A DNA stretch of 64,000 nucleotides from DUTS01 sp050951605. Its GTDB lineage: Bacteria > Bacillota > Peptococcia > DRI-13 > DTU073. Of this stretch, positions 33,266-42,985 are shown piece by piece. Within the stretch, counting starts at the first letter, position 1. Each line of letters opens with the position of its first letter. The notes beneath the pieces were generated by a model. The model was given only the letters and a program-made list of their open reading frames with translations. It had not been told where the DNA came from and made no database searches. Position numbers and translations under genes: made by a program. The stretch is taken from assembly GCA_050951605.1 (NCBI GenBank), contig JBMNJJ010000002.1, positions 434,001 through 498,000 of the forward strand, read 5' to 3'.

Positions 33266-33995
33266 GCGAGTAGCCTTGGTAACAGGTGCTTCTAGGGGTA
33301 TAGGGAGAGCGATAGCCATAGCGTTGGCGGAGAATGGGGCAAAAGTAATTGTTAATTATAAAGGAAATGAAGAAGCGGCGAGAGAAGTAGAGGAGATAAT
33401 TAGACAACGTGGCGCCTTGGTAGAACTTATGCAGGCTGATGTTTCATCTTCTGAGCAAGTTAAAGAGATGGTAGGAAAAGTTTTAGAGAAATATGGGCGT
33501 TTGGATATTTTAGTGAATAATGCAGGGATAAATCGTGATACTTTAATTATGAGAATGAAAGATGAAGAATGGGAACAAGTTATTCAGACGAACCTTACAG
33601 CAGCTTTTTATTGTTTGCGAGCGGTGACTCGTCCCATGATGAAACAAAGATATGGTAAAATTATTAATATAGCTTCGGTAGTTGGATTACATGGTAATGC
33701 GGGGCAAGTTAATTATGCCGCGGCGAAAGCAGGTATAATCGGTTTAACGAAAACTGCTGCTAAAGAATTAGCTTCACGTGGTATAATGGTTAATGCGATT
33801 GCTCCCGGTTTTATTGTTACAGATATGACCAAACAATTATCTGCTGAAGTTCAAGAGAAAATCGCGGCAGATATACCCTTAGGTCGTTTGGGTAAACCTG
33901 AAGATGTTGCTAAACTTGTTGTTTTTTTAGCCAGTCCGGGGGCTGATTACATAACCGGACAGGTTATACCGGTGGATGGCGGTATGACTATTTAA
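33255..33995 (+). CDS. fabG: 3-oxoacyl-ACP reductase
   Basis: 246 residues of the short-chain dehydrogenase family: NADPH loop TGASRGIGRAIA, NNAG, catalytic Ser in IINIASVVG and YAAAK with the catalytic Tyr and Lys, and a C-terminal ITGQVIPVDGGMTI. Preceded by GGAGGTGAAGGAG. It reduces 3-oxoacyl-ACP in the elongation cycle. Confidence 0.95.
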   Translation: MLTERVALVTGASRGIGRAIAIALAENGAKVIVNYKGNEEAAREVEEIIRQRGALVELMQADVSSSEQVKEMVGKVLEKYGRLDILVNNAGINRDTLIMRMKDEEWEQVIQTNLTAAFYCLRAVTRPMMKQRYGKIINIASVVGLHGNAGQVNYAAAKAGIIGLTKTAAKELASRGIMVNAIAPGFIVTDMTKQLSAEVQEKIAADIPLGRLGKPEDVAKLVVFLASPGADYITGQVIPVDGGMTI

Positions 33996-34032
33996 AAGAC
34001 ACTTTTTTATTTTTTTGAAGGGGGGTGAAATC

Positions 34033-34272
34033 ATGGGTGATATAATGGATGAATTTGTAAGAATTAGATCTCTTGTAGCAGAGCAATTGGGAGTAGATGA
34101 GCAGGATATTAATTTAGAAACTACATTTGATGACCTTAATGCTGATTCTCTTGATGTCGTAGAATTAATTATGGCTTTGGAAGAGGAATTCGATATGGAG
34201 ATACCCGATGAGGATGCTGAGAAAATTAAAACTGTAGGTGATGCTGTAGAGTATATTAAGGATCAGCAATAA
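34033..34272 (+). CDS. acpP: Acyl carrier protein
   Basis: 79 acidic residues from ATG 34033, six to nine bases after GGGGGGTGA; an in-frame TTG at 34015 is not needed. The 4'-phosphopantetheine serine is in NADSLDVVELIM (about residue 38). It carries growing acyl chains for all surrounding Fab enzymes. Confidence 0.96.
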   Translation: MGDIMDEFVRIRSLVAEQLGVDEQDINLETTFDDLNADSLDVVELIMALEEEFDMEIPDEDAEKIKTVGDAVEYIKDQQ

Positions 34273-34295
34273 TCGTTTTGTTTTAGGTGATGTTG

Positions 34296-34337
34296 TGACA
34301 ATGGCTCCGTGGTAAATTGGCTACGGAGCTTTTGTCA
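34296..34337 (+). other. Two-part hairpin after acpP
   Basis: TGACAA/TTGTCA forms an outer stem and GCTCCGT/ACGGAGC an inner stem, with a small internal loop. No T-run follows, so it is probably a partial attenuator or an mRNA-protecting stem that raises acpP output above the genes downstream. Confidence 0.55.
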
Positions 34338-34374
34338 AAAATGTTGTTTTAGATGAAATATTGGGGGCGTTAGT

Positions 34375-35322
34375 GTGAATTTACCTAAGCTGCGGATAGG
34401 CCGCCTTGAACCTGTTTTACCAATTATACAGGGAGGAATGGCCGTAAAAATATCGACATCGTCACTTGCCGCTGCAGTAGCTAATGAAGGTGGAATTGGG
34501 ATTATTGCGGCAAGTGGAATGACTTCTCAAGAATTAAGGGAAGAGATACGGCGGGCACGTGCTCTTTCTTCGGGAATTATCGGCATAAATGTGATGTTTG
34601 CCGTTTCAGCTTTTGCCGAATTATTTAAAACGGCTTTGCAAGAAGGAATTGATTTAGTAATATCCGGAGCCGGATTTTCTCGCGATATGTTTGCTTGGGG
34701 TAAAGAAGCTCACGTTCCTGTTGTACCTATAGTATCTTCGGTTAGGTTAGCAAAAATTTCAGAAAGACTTGGTGCACAAGCGTTAGTTGTTGAAGGAAAG
34801 GAAGCAGGAGGTCATCTGGGAACTACTTCTTCTGTTGCGGAAATTGTTCCGGAAGTTAAAAAAAGTGTTCATATTCCCGTGATTGCGGCAGGAGGTATTG
34901 CCGAAGGACGGGATATTGTTAAGGCGATTAAACATGGTGCAGATGGAGTTCAAATGGGTACTCGTTTTGCGGCGAGTAAAGAATCAAATGCTGCCCAAAA
35001 GCTTAAAGAGTTTTATGTAAATTTGGAGCAACGGGAATTTGTGTTAATTGACAGTCCCGTAGGTTTAAAGGGGAGGGCACTAAAAAATGAATTTACGGAA
35101 AAACTTATTTCCGGTCAGATTGCTCCTTTACGTAAATGTAAGCAATGTTTAAAAATGTGTAAAGGTAATTTCTGTATTATGACAGCATTAAAAAATGCCC
35201 AGCAGGGGAATTTAAAAGATGGCTTAGTTTTTGTTGGTGAATCTATTAAAAAAATAAAAAAAATAATGTCTGTAAAAGAGATTATTCGTACTCTGCTTGA
35301 GGAAGTAGAGACTTCACAATAG
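34375..35322 (+). CDS. Second FabK-like FMN flavoprotein (nitronate monooxygenase family)
   Basis: 315 residues of the same FMN barrel as FabK (PIIQGGMAVKISTSSLAAAVANEGG, VEGKEAGGHLG, VIAAGGIAEGRD, GADGVQMGTRFAAS). It differs by a C-terminal cysteine group, CKQCLKMC followed by NFC, that could bind a metal or iron-sulfur cluster. Start GTG 34375 with TGGGGGCG upstream. It may be a second enoyl reductase or a nitronate/other flavin oxidase; position inside the fab operon favours lipid metabolism. Database names usually read nitronate monooxygenase, which is not proven by the sequence. Confidence 0.8.
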   Translation: MNLPKLRIGRLEPVLPIIQGGMAVKISTSSLAAAVANEGGIGIIAASGMTSQELREEIRRARALSSGIIGINVMFAVSAFAELFKTALQEGIDLVISGAGFSRDMFAWGKEAHVPVVPIVSSVRLAKISERLGAQALVVEGKEAGGHLGTTSSVAEIVPEVKKSVHIPVIAAGGIAEGRDIVKAIKHGADGVQMGTRFAASKESNAAQKLKEFYVNLEQREFVLIDSPVGLKGRALKNEFTEKLISGQIAPLRKCKQCLKMCKGNFCIMTALKNAQQGNLKDGLVFVGESIKKIKKIMSVKEIIRTLLEEVETSQ

Positions 35323-35370
35323 GATAGGTAAGGTGATTATTTAAATTTGAAGTCGGGTAAGAGGTGAAAT

Positions 35371-36612
35371 ATGAAGAGAAGAGTTGTAATTACAGGTATG
35401 GGTGCAGTCACACCTCTTGGTAATGATGTGGACAATTTTTGGCAAAGTCTAATTCAAGGAAAATCGGGTGTGACTCGAGTTTCAAGAATTAATGTGGGGG
35501 AGGTTCCCACACAAATTGCAGGAGAAGTTAAAGATTTTAAACCTACTTTATATATGGATAAAAAAGAAGTTAGACGGATGGATAGATTTACACAGTTTGC
35601 AATAGCCGGGGTGAAAATGGCCTTAGAAGATGCGGCTGTAGATATGTCTAAAGTGTTACCGGATAGGGTAGGAGTTGTTTTAGGTTCGGGAATCGGGGGT
35701 ATGGAGACATTAGAGGAGCAGATAGATGTATGTCGGACCAAAGGACCTAACAGAGTTAGCCCCTTTTTTATACCGATGATGATTAGTAATATGGCTGCAG
35801 GGCAAATAGCCATTACTTTTGGAGCAACTGGTCCTAATCTTACGGTTGTTACTGCGTGTGCTTCTGCTACGAATGCTATGGGGGAAGCTTTTAAGATGAT
35901 TCAGAGGGGAGCGGTCGATGTAGTGATTACAGGTGGAACAGAGGCTCCGATTACACCCATGGCTTTTGCAGGTTTTTGTTCAATGCGGGCAATGTCCCGT
36001 CAGAATGAGAACCCGGAGAAAGCTAGTCGCCCTTTTGACCAAAAACGAGATGGATTTATTATGGGTGAAGGGTCAGGTATTTTAATTTTAGAAAGTTTGG
36101 AATCGGCTCAAAAGAGAGAAGCTCCCATTTATGCGGAAGTATTAGGGTATGGTGCTACTGCTGATGCTTACCATATTACAGCACCGGCTCCGGGTGGAGT
36201 TGGAGCGGCTCAAGCTATGCGGATGGCTTTACATGATGCTGAGATTAAGCCGGAAAAAATAGATTATATTAATGCTCATGGGACTTCGACGGAACTTAAT
36301 GATAAATATGAAACAATGGCTATCAAAGATGTTTTTGGTGAATATGCTTCTCAATTAGCGATTAGTTCAACTAAATCAATGACTGGGCATCTTTTGGGAG
36401 CGGCAGGTGGAGTTGAGGCCATTGCCACAACTTTAGCGATTTATCATGATTTAGTTCCGCCTACGATTAATTATGAATATCCTGACCCTGAATGCGACCT
36501 TGATTATGTCCCTAATAAAGCTAGAAAAATGTCAGTACAATATGCGTTAAGTAATTCTTTAGGCTTTGGTGGGCATAATGCTACTATTCTTTTGGGGAAA
36601 TTTAAAGGATAA
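35371..36612 (+). CDS. fabF: 3-oxoacyl-ACP synthase II
   Basis: 413 residues. The catalytic Cys163 is in VTACASATNAMG, with His residues in NAHGTSTELND and SMTGHLLGAAGG. FabF elongates acyl-ACP with malonyl-ACP. RBS AGAGGTG precedes ATG 35371. It is the last fab gene here; rnc follows 13 bases after. Confidence 0.96.
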   Translation: MKRRVVITGMGAVTPLGNDVDNFWQSLIQGKSGVTRVSRINVGEVPTQIAGEVKDFKPTLYMDKKEVRRMDRFTQFAIAGVKMALEDAAVDMSKVLPDRVGVVLGSGIGGMETLEEQIDVCRTKGPNRVSPFFIPMMISNMAAGQIAITFGATGPNLTVVTACASATNAMGEAFKMIQRGAVDVVITGGTEAPITPMAFAGFCSMRAMSRQNENPEKASRPFDQKRDGFIMGEGSGILILESLESAQKREAPIYAEVLGYGATADAYHITAPAPGGVGAAQAMRMALHDAEIKPEKIDYINAHGTSTELNDKYETMAIKDVFGEYASQLAISSTKSMTGHLLGAAGGVEAIATTLAIYHDLVPPTINYEYPDPECDLDYVPNKARKMSVQYALSNSLGFGGHNATILLGKFKG

Positions 36613-36625
36613 GGAGTTTTTTATC

Positions 36626-37336
36626 TTGAATGGTCAAAGAAAAGCTCAATTGGAACAATTATTGGCTCAATTACACTTGCCAGAAAAAGTTGATTTACAG
36701 TTAATTGATCAGGCCCTTACTCATCCTTCTTATATTTTTGAGGGGCGAAAAGTTCCCGGTGCTCATAATCAGCGGTTGGAGTTTTTGGGAGATGCTGTTG
36801 TAGGGTTGGTTGTTGCGCAGTATCTATATGAAAAGTATCCTCAAAAAACTGAAGGGGAATTAACAAAAATGAGAGCAGCTATTGTCTGTGAATCTTCCTT
36901 AGTTCAAGGTGCTAAAGCTTTACATTTGGGAAAATATTTATTATTAGGTAAAGGAGAGGAGCAGATGGGTGGAGCAGGTCGAGTTTCTAATTTAGCGGAC
37001 TGCTTGGAAGCCTTTATAGGTGCTCTATATCTTTCTTTAGGGTTGGAGAAGGTTCGTGACCTTATTCTTTCTGTTTTGAAAAAACAAATAGAAGATGCAG
37101 CGCAAGGAGTTTTTGGTGATTTCAAGACAGCACTACAGGAATATATTCAAAAAGACCCTCAGAGCAGTTTAGGTTATAAAATATTGCAAGAAGTAGGACC
37201 TGACCATGCTAAAAAGTTTTCGGCCGCTGTATATTTGAATGGAACGGAGTTAGCTAGAGGTATTGGGAAAACAAAAAAAGAAGCTGAGCAAAATGCAGCG
37301 AAGCAAGCTTTACATAAATTGGGTGTAGAAAAATGA
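36626..37336 (+). CDS. rnc: Ribonuclease III
   Basis: 236 residues from TTG 36626, nine bases after AAGGAG at 36611-36616; the frame is open further upstream inside fabF but no ribosome site supports this. The signature RLEFLGDAVVGLVV and the DCLEAFIGALYL helix carry the metal-binding acidic residues; a double-stranded RNA-binding domain (about 165-233) ends in KKEAEQNAAKQALHKL. It processes rRNA and cuts structured mRNA. It overlaps the next gene by four bases. Confidence 0.94.
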   Translation: MNGQRKAQLEQLLAQLHLPEKVDLQLIDQALTHPSYIFEGRKVPGAHNQRLEFLGDAVVGLVVAQYLYEKYPQKTEGELTKMRAAIVCESSLVQGAKALHLGKYLLLGKGEEQMGGAGRVSNLADCLEAFIGALYLSLGLEKVRDLILSVLKKQIEDAAQGVFGDFKTALQEYIQKDPQSSLGYKILQEVGPDHAKKFSAAVYLNGTELARGIGKTKKEAEQNAAKQALHKLGVEK

Positions 37337-38412
37337 AGAAACCTTTAATCATTCCTTTTTTTATTCCTCATGCCGGCTGTCCTTTTACTTGTGTTTACTG
37401 TAATCAATGGAAAATCACCGGGAAAGAAGAAGAATTAAAACCGGAAGAAATTGATCAATATGTGGAAACATATTTACAAAAGGCACGGTTATGGAAAGAC
37501 AGATATGTGGAAATAGCCTTTTATGGTGGGAGTTTTACGGCTTTACCGCTAGAAAAACAAGTGAGACTTTTGCGGGCAGCTGCCGAACAAAAGCAAAAAG
37601 GTCGCATTAAGGGAATTAGATTATCGACACGTCCCGATTATATTGATGAAGAAATTTTAGAGTGTCTGCTATCTTATGGTGTAACTACTGTTGAATTAGG
37701 GGTTCAGTCTTTGGTAGACGAGGTGTTAGAAAAGACTTGTCGTGGTCATTGTGTTGACGATACGGTTCGAGCGTTACGCTTTTTAAGAAAATATCCTTTT
37801 CAGGTAGGATATCAGTTGATGTTAGGTTTACCGGGGGATAGTTTTTCTTTTGCTCATTTAACAGCACAAAGAACGGTGGAGGCCAGACCGGATTTCGTTA
37901 GAATTTATCCTACTTTGGTTTTGCGTGGAACAACTTTAGCTAAGTGGTATCGTGAAGGAAGGTACACTCCTTGGAGTTTACAGGAGGCTGTACAGGTAGC
38001 AGTTTCTTGGCTGGGAGTGTTTTCTTTTTATCAGATACCGGTGATTCGTTTGGGGCTTCAGGCTGTAGAAAATCTTTCTGTGGAAAAGGATTTGCTAGCC
38101 GGACCTTATCATCCTGCTTTTGGCGAATTAGTAGAAAGTCGCTTGATGTTAGAGCAGATGAAAGCTGGGTTAGAGAAATTGCAGATTAAAGCAGGAGAAA
38201 CTCTGACGGTATTTTTTAATCCTCGTGTTTATTCGAAAGTAGTGGGACAGAAAAAGGAAAATCTTTGTTTTCTCCAAGAAAAGTATCAGTTGCTGAAGAT
38301 TAATTTAAGACCGGAAGAGGAATTGCCGGTAAATGATTTAGAAATGTGTACTACTTGTCAAGTAGTACACATAAAAAGACAGGACTTCTTAGAAAGATAT
38401 CGAATTATATAA
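37333..38412 (+). CDS. Radical SAM protein, Elp3-like without acetyltransferase domain
   Basis: 359 residues. The [4Fe-4S]-binding CPFTCVYC near residues 16-23, the FYGGSFTALP SAM-binding loop and GVQSLVDEVLEKTCRGH match bacterial Elp3-like radical SAM proteins. The GNAT domain of true Elp3 is missing. The C-terminus has CTTC. The gene lies between rnc and smc in many Clostridia. Substrate is unknown; tRNA modification is a guess from the family. Confidence 0.88.
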   Translation: MKKPLIIPFFIPHAGCPFTCVYCNQWKITGKEEELKPEEIDQYVETYLQKARLWKDRYVEIAFYGGSFTALPLEKQVRLLRAAAEQKQKGRIKGIRLSTRPDYIDEEILECLLSYGVTTVELGVQSLVDEVLEKTCRGHCVDDTVRALRFLRKYPFQVGYQLMLGLPGDSFSFAHLTAQRTVEARPDFVRIYPTLVLRGTTLAKWYREGRYTPWSLQEAVQVAVSWLGVFSFYQIPVIRLGLQAVENLSVEKDLLAGPYHPAFGELVESRLMLEQMKAGLEKLQIKAGETLTVFFNPRVYSKVVGQKKENLCFLQEKYQLLKINLRPEEELPVNDLEMCTTCQVVHIKRQDFLERYRII

Positions 38413-38490
38413 AAGAGATGTTCTTAAATAAAGAGGCACTAAAACGAGTAAGTTCTGTGGAGTAAAGTTTTCAAGAAGGGACGAATAAAG

Positions 38491-41400
38491 GTGTACCTGA
38501 AAAGACTCGAAGTTCAAGGTTTTAAGTCTTTTGCTGATAAAACTAAGTTAGAATTTAAACCCGGCATTATTTTAGTGGTGGGACCTAATGGTAGTGGAAA
38601 ATCAAATATTGCTGATGCGATTCGTTGGGTACTAGGAGAGCAGAGTGTCAAATCTTTGCGTGGGGATAAAATGGAAGATATTATCTTTGCCGGTAGTGAG
38701 CAGCGCCGCCCTTTAGGGATGGCCGAAGTTTCTTTAACGGTGGATAATTCTTCCGGTATTTTCCCTTTGGAATATAATGAGATTACGGTTACGCGACGAC
38801 TTTATCGTTCAGGGGAAAGCGATTATTTAATTAATCGAGTTCCTTGTCGTTTACGTGATATTCATGCTCTTTTTATGGATACGGGGATTGGCAGAGAAGG
38901 TTTTTCGATTATTGGTCAGGGAAAAGTTGATGAGGTTCTCTCTGTAAAACCGGAAGCAAGACGTGGTTTATTAGAGGAAGCTGCGGGAATTGTAAAATAT
39001 CGTTATAAAAAACGTGAAGCTGTAAAAAAATTAGAGGAAACAGAAAATAGTTTAGTACGTTTAAATGACTTGCTTGGCGAGTTAACAAGACAGGAAGGAC
39101 CTTTAGCGGAACAGGCTAAAAAGGCGACTCAGTATAAAAATAAAAAAACGGAATTAGATAGTTTGGAAATTGGATTGATTATAGCAGAAAGTGAACAGTG
39201 TCGCAGTAAATTAGAAAAGGTAACAGATAAATTACAGCAGTTAGAACTAGAGTTGGAAGAAGTAAAAGCCCAATATCATCAGGTACAAAGTAGTGAAGAA
39301 GAATGTAAATTGGAGTTACAAAAAAAAGATGAGGAGTTAGCATTTTATCAAGAAAAAATTTATCAAGAAAATATTTCGTTAGAAAAAAACGAGAGTGAAA
39401 AGAAATTAATTAAAGAAAGAACAGCACATTTAACTGTGCAAAAAGAACAATTAGTTCAAGAGCGAGAACAATTGCAGCGAGAAAAAGAGTTGTTGCAGCA
39501 AGAACTTGTAACTCATAGGTCTCAAGAGGAGATGCTTTTAAAAGAATTAGCAGAAGGTCAGGAAAAATTATGTGATTATGAAGTGTTACTGGAAGAAGAA
39601 AGCAGAAAGGAAGTAAGGGAAAAAACTAAACTAGAGGAATTAAAAAACTATCATTTTGAGCTTTTGCAAGCGGGAGCTAAGGTTCATAATGAAATTGTTG
39701 CTGTAAAGCAAAGGATTGAGTCTTTGCAAAAACAAAAAGAGCAATTTACTATGCGGGAAGGTCAAAAGAAAGAGGAAGTAGGGCAGGTGCTAAAGAAACT
39801 TTCTTCTTTAGAAAAAGAAGCTGAGGATAATATGCTTTCTTTGTTGAATTTAGAAAAAGAACTAGTAACTAAGGACCGGCAATATTTTCAGAAAAGAGAG
39901 CAGTTACAGAAACAGCAGCAACAAAATCTTGTTTTCAAAGAAGAGAGGAATAATCTTTGTTCACGACGTCAACTTCTCGAGGAAATGGAGAGAGAAGGAC
40001 AGGGTTATGGTCATGGGGTCAGAGGAATTTTGCAATTACAAGCAAGTAAGCAGTTAACGGGAATTATTGGTACGGTGGCTCAAATTATAAAAGTGCCACG
40101 TGAATATGAAAAAGCTGTAGAAGTAGTGTTGGGTGGTTCGTTGCAACATATAGTTACGGAGAACGAACAGATAGCCCGTCAAGCGATTACTTGGTTGAAA
40201 CAGCAACAACGGGGGCGGGTAACTTTTTTGCCTTTAGATATGGTAAAAGGACAAGTAAAAAGAGGTTTAGTGCCTAGAGGAGAAGGAGTAATAGGCTGTC
40301 TTAGTGAGTTGATTTCTTATGAGAATAGATATAAAGGAATTATAGAATATTTATTAGGGCGTACTTGGTTAGTGGAAAACTTAGCTGTCGCTGTTGAAAA
40401 AGGTAAGGATACAAACTTCCGTTGGCGTTTAGTAACTTTAGATGGAGAAACAGTTAATCCGGGTGGTTCCATGACGGGAGGTAGTATTAAAACTCATAGT
40501 AATAGTATTTTGAGTCGGAAAAGAAATATTGAAGATTTAACGAAAAAAGTTAAAGAAGTAGAAACTGTTTTGGCTCAAGGTCAAAAAAAAGAAGCAGAAT
40601 TAGAAGTTGCCGTAAAAGAAGCACATCATGAATGGGAAGAAGTTAAGGAAAAGATTCAAGGGTTACGATTAAGAGAGGTAGAAGTAAGTACTGTTTTAGA
40701 GCGTTGGCGTGCTGATAAGGGGCGTCAAGAGTCAGAGATAGAAGGTTTACAGTTAGAAATTAAACAAACCGGAAATGAAGCGGAAAGTTTGTTTAAAAAT
40801 GTGGCAAGGTTTGAGCAAGAGCAGAAAGTTTTGGAGGAGAAAACAACTGCTTGTTTAGCTAAAATAGAAGAATTACAGCAAAAAACGGAGAAAAGGCAAG
40901 TTGAAAAACTGCAAAAAAATGAAGCTCTTACTCAATTACGGATTGCAGTGGCTACAGGAGAGGCAAAACTCACTGCCTATCGTAAAGAAGAAAACTATTA
41001 TCTGTCACGTTTGGCTCAGTTGGCTCAATTAGAGGAAGAAAGTCATGAAGAAGAACAAAAGATCAAACAGAAGAAAACAGAATTAGCCGAAAGTTTTCTT
41101 GCAGTTGAGGAAGGCATCGCTCACTCACTGCGGTTGTTGCAAGCATGGGAAGGACAATTGCAGGAAATGCGCCAAGTTAAAGTTAATGTTCAGGGACAGA
41201 TTGGTGCACTTACTGAGGAAATAAAAAAGTATACTGATTTATTACGTAAAAAAGAAGAGAAAAGGCATCAATTACAATTACAACAGTCGAAATTGGATAC
41301 AGCTTGGGAGGCGGCAGAAAGGCGGTTACAAGAACAATATAATCTCACAGTAGAGGAAGCTCGGGAAAAAGGAACGATTTTGGAAAATCGTCAAAAGTCC

Positions 41401-42054
41401 TTGGAGAGAATTACTTGGTTAAAAGTAGAAATAAATAAATTAGGGGAAGTCAATTTAGGAGCCATTGAGGAATATGCTCGACTTAAGGAAAGATTGGATT
41501 TTTTACATCTTCAGATTCAAGATATGTGTGAGGCTAAAAAAAGATTAGAAGTTGTCATTGCGGAAATGGATCAGATTATGGCTCGAAAATTTAAAGAAAC
41601 GTATGTTCGGGTAGATCAAGCTTTTAAAGAAGTTTTTGTACAGCTTTTTGGTGGGGGTAGGGCTGAATTAGTGTTGTGTGAACCCGATTGTCCTTTGGAA
41701 ACAGGAATAGAAATTATTGCTCAGCCCCCGGGTAAGAAAACACAAAATCTTTCTCTGCTTTCCGGGGGAGAAAGAGCTTTAACGGCAATTGCTCTATTAA
41801 TGGCGATGCTTAAAGTAAGACCAAGCCCTTTTTGTGTTCTTGATGAAATTGAATCTAATCTTGATGAAACTAATGTTAATCGTTTTGCTGATTTATTGTG
41901 TAGTTTTGCGGAAAAGACACAATTTATTGTTATTTCACATCGTAAAGGTACGATGGAGGTTGGTCATGCTTTATATGGAGTGACGATGGAGGAAACCGGT
42001 GTTTCCCGCCTTGTTTCTGTAAAATTAGAGGATGCTCAAAAAGAAGCTAGTTGA
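38491..42054 (+). CDS. smc: Chromosome segregation protein SMC
   Basis: 1187 residues, the normal size. Walker A GPNGSGKSNI is near 32-41, two long coiled coils (about 170-490 and 680-1000) flank a hinge that includes GVRGILQL and GGSMTGGS, and the C-terminal head has LLSGGERALTAIALL and Walker B CVLDEIESNLDE. SMC with ScpA/ScpB condenses and segregates chromosomes. The GTG start follows AGAAGGGACG. It is followed by ftsY as in most Firmicutes. Confidence 0.96.
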   Translation: MYLKRLEVQGFKSFADKTKLEFKPGIILVVGPNGSGKSNIADAIRWVLGEQSVKSLRGDKMEDIIFAGSEQRRPLGMAEVSLTVDNSSGIFPLEYNEITVTRRLYRSGESDYLINRVPCRLRDIHALFMDTGIGREGFSIIGQGKVDEVLSVKPEARRGLLEEAAGIVKYRYKKREAVKKLEETENSLVRLNDLLGELTRQEGPLAEQAKKATQYKNKKTELDSLEIGLIIAESEQCRSKLEKVTDKLQQLELELEEVKAQYHQVQSSEEECKLELQKKDEELAFYQEKIYQENISLEKNESEKKLIKERTAHLTVQKEQLVQEREQLQREKELLQQELVTHRSQEEMLLKELAEGQEKLCDYEVLLEEESRKEVREKTKLEELKNYHFELLQAGAKVHNEIVAVKQRIESLQKQKEQFTMREGQKKEEVGQVLKKLSSLEKEAEDNMLSLLNLEKELVTKDRQYFQKREQLQKQQQQNLVFKEERNNLCSRRQLLEEMEREGQGYGHGVRGILQLQASKQLTGIIGTVAQIIKVPREYEKAVEVVLGGSLQHIVTENEQIARQAITWLKQQQRGRVTFLPLDMVKGQVKRGLVPRGEGVIGCLSELISYENRYKGIIEYLLGRTWLVENLAVAVEKGKDTNFRWRLVTLDGETVNPGGSMTGGSIKTHSNSILSRKRNIEDLTKKVKEVETVLAQGQKKEAELEVAVKEAHHEWEEVKEKIQGLRLREVEVSTVLERWRADKGRQESEIEGLQLEIKQTGNEAESLFKNVARFEQEQKVLEEKTTACLAKIEELQQKTEKRQVEKLQKNEALTQLRIAVATGEAKLTAYRKEENYYLSRLAQLAQLEEESHEEEQKIKQKKTELAESFLAVEEGIAHSLRLLQAWEGQLQEMRQVKVNVQGQIGALTEEIKKYTDLLRKKEEKRHQLQLQQSKLDTAWEAAERRLQEQYNLTVEEAREKGTILENRQKSLERITWLKVEINKLGEVNLGAIEEYARLKERLDFLHLQIQDMCEAKKRLEVVIAEMDQIMARKFKETYVRVDQAFKEVFVQLFGGGRAELVLCEPDCPLETGIEIIAQPPGKKTQNLSLLSGGERALTAIALLMAMLKVRPSPFCVLDEIESNLDETNVNRFADLLCSFAEKTQFIVISHRKGTMEVGHALYGVTMEETGVSRLVSVKLEDAQKEAS

Positions 42055-42087
42055 AGATAAGAAAATAAAAAAGTTGGGGAGGTAGCA

Positions 42088-42963
42088 ATGGGTCTTTTTG
42101 AATCTTTTTTTAAAAAAGTAACAGAAGTAGTTACAGGTAGAGGTTCTATTGATGAAGAACTTTTTGAAGAATTGGAAGAAGCTTTGATTTTAGCCGATGT
42201 AGGGGTAGAAACATCTGTACAGTTGGTAGAGATTGTACGGAAGAGAACGAAAGAGGAGAAATTAAGTACGGCGGAGGAATTGCAAGAAGTATTAAGGCAA
42301 GAAATTGCTATTATTTTAAAAGAAGGAGAACATCATTTATCTTTGCCCAAAGGTGAGTTAATACCTATTTTGATGGTAGGTGTTAATGGTGTGGGGAAGA
42401 CTACTTCTCTTGGAAAATTGGGTTATTGGTTGAAGAATAAAGGTTTTAAAGTTATGGTTGCTGCTGCGGATACTTTTCGAGCTGCTGCTATTGAGCAATT
42501 AGAGGTTTGGTGTAATCGGGTCGGTTTGGACCTTGTGCATCATCAGGAAGGTGCTGACCCGGCAGCAGTAGTTTATGATGCTTTGCAAGCTGCGAAGTCT
42601 CGGAAGATAGATGTGCTTTTAATTGATACGGCAGGGCGTTTGCAAACTAAAAGAAATTTAATGGAAGAATTGAAAAAGATACGTCGAGTTATTGATAAGG
42701 AAAATCCCGGTGTAATGGAAGAAGTCCTTTTGGTTTTAGATGCAACAACAGGACAAAATGCTCTTTCTCAAGCTAAGTTGTTTGCTGAAGCAGTTGGAGT
42801 AACGGGTGTTATTTTAACAAAAATGGAGGGTACAGCTAGGGGTGGGGTAATTTTAGGTATACAAAATGAGTATAAATTACCTGTGAAATTTATTGGTGTT
42901 GGTGAAACGATAGAAGATTTAAAAGAATTTGACCCTGATATTTTTAGTCAAGGGTTAATTTAA
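42088..42963 (+). CDS. ftsY: Signal recognition particle receptor FtsY
   Basis: 291 residues: an N domain and SRP GTPase G domain with P-loop GVNGVGKTTSLGKLG, DTAGRLQTKRNLMEELKK and ILTKMEGTARGG. The acidic A domain is nearly absent, as in many Gram-positive anaerobes. FtsY docks the Ffh-ribosome complex on the membrane; ffh is 5 kb downstream. GGGGAGG precedes the ATG. Confidence 0.95.
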   Translation: MGLFESFFKKVTEVVTGRGSIDEELFEELEEALILADVGVETSVQLVEIVRKRTKEEKLSTAEELQEVLRQEIAIILKEGEHHLSLPKGELIPILMVGVNGVGKTTSLGKLGYWLKNKGFKVMVAAADTFRAAAIEQLEVWCNRVGLDLVHHQEGADPAAVVYDALQAAKSRKIDVLLIDTAGRLQTKRNLMEELKKIRRVIDKENPGVMEEVLLVLDATTGQNALSQAKLFAEAVGVTGVILTKMEGTARGGVILGIQNEYKLPVKFIGVGETIEDLKEFDPDIFSQGLI

Positions 42964-42985
42964 AATAAAAAGGAGGAAGAATTAT

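Noticed and set aside
34331..34341. TTTGTCAAA, like a Spo0A box.
   Set aside because: It is part of the acpP hairpin, not in a promoter position, and a match this short is expected by chance.
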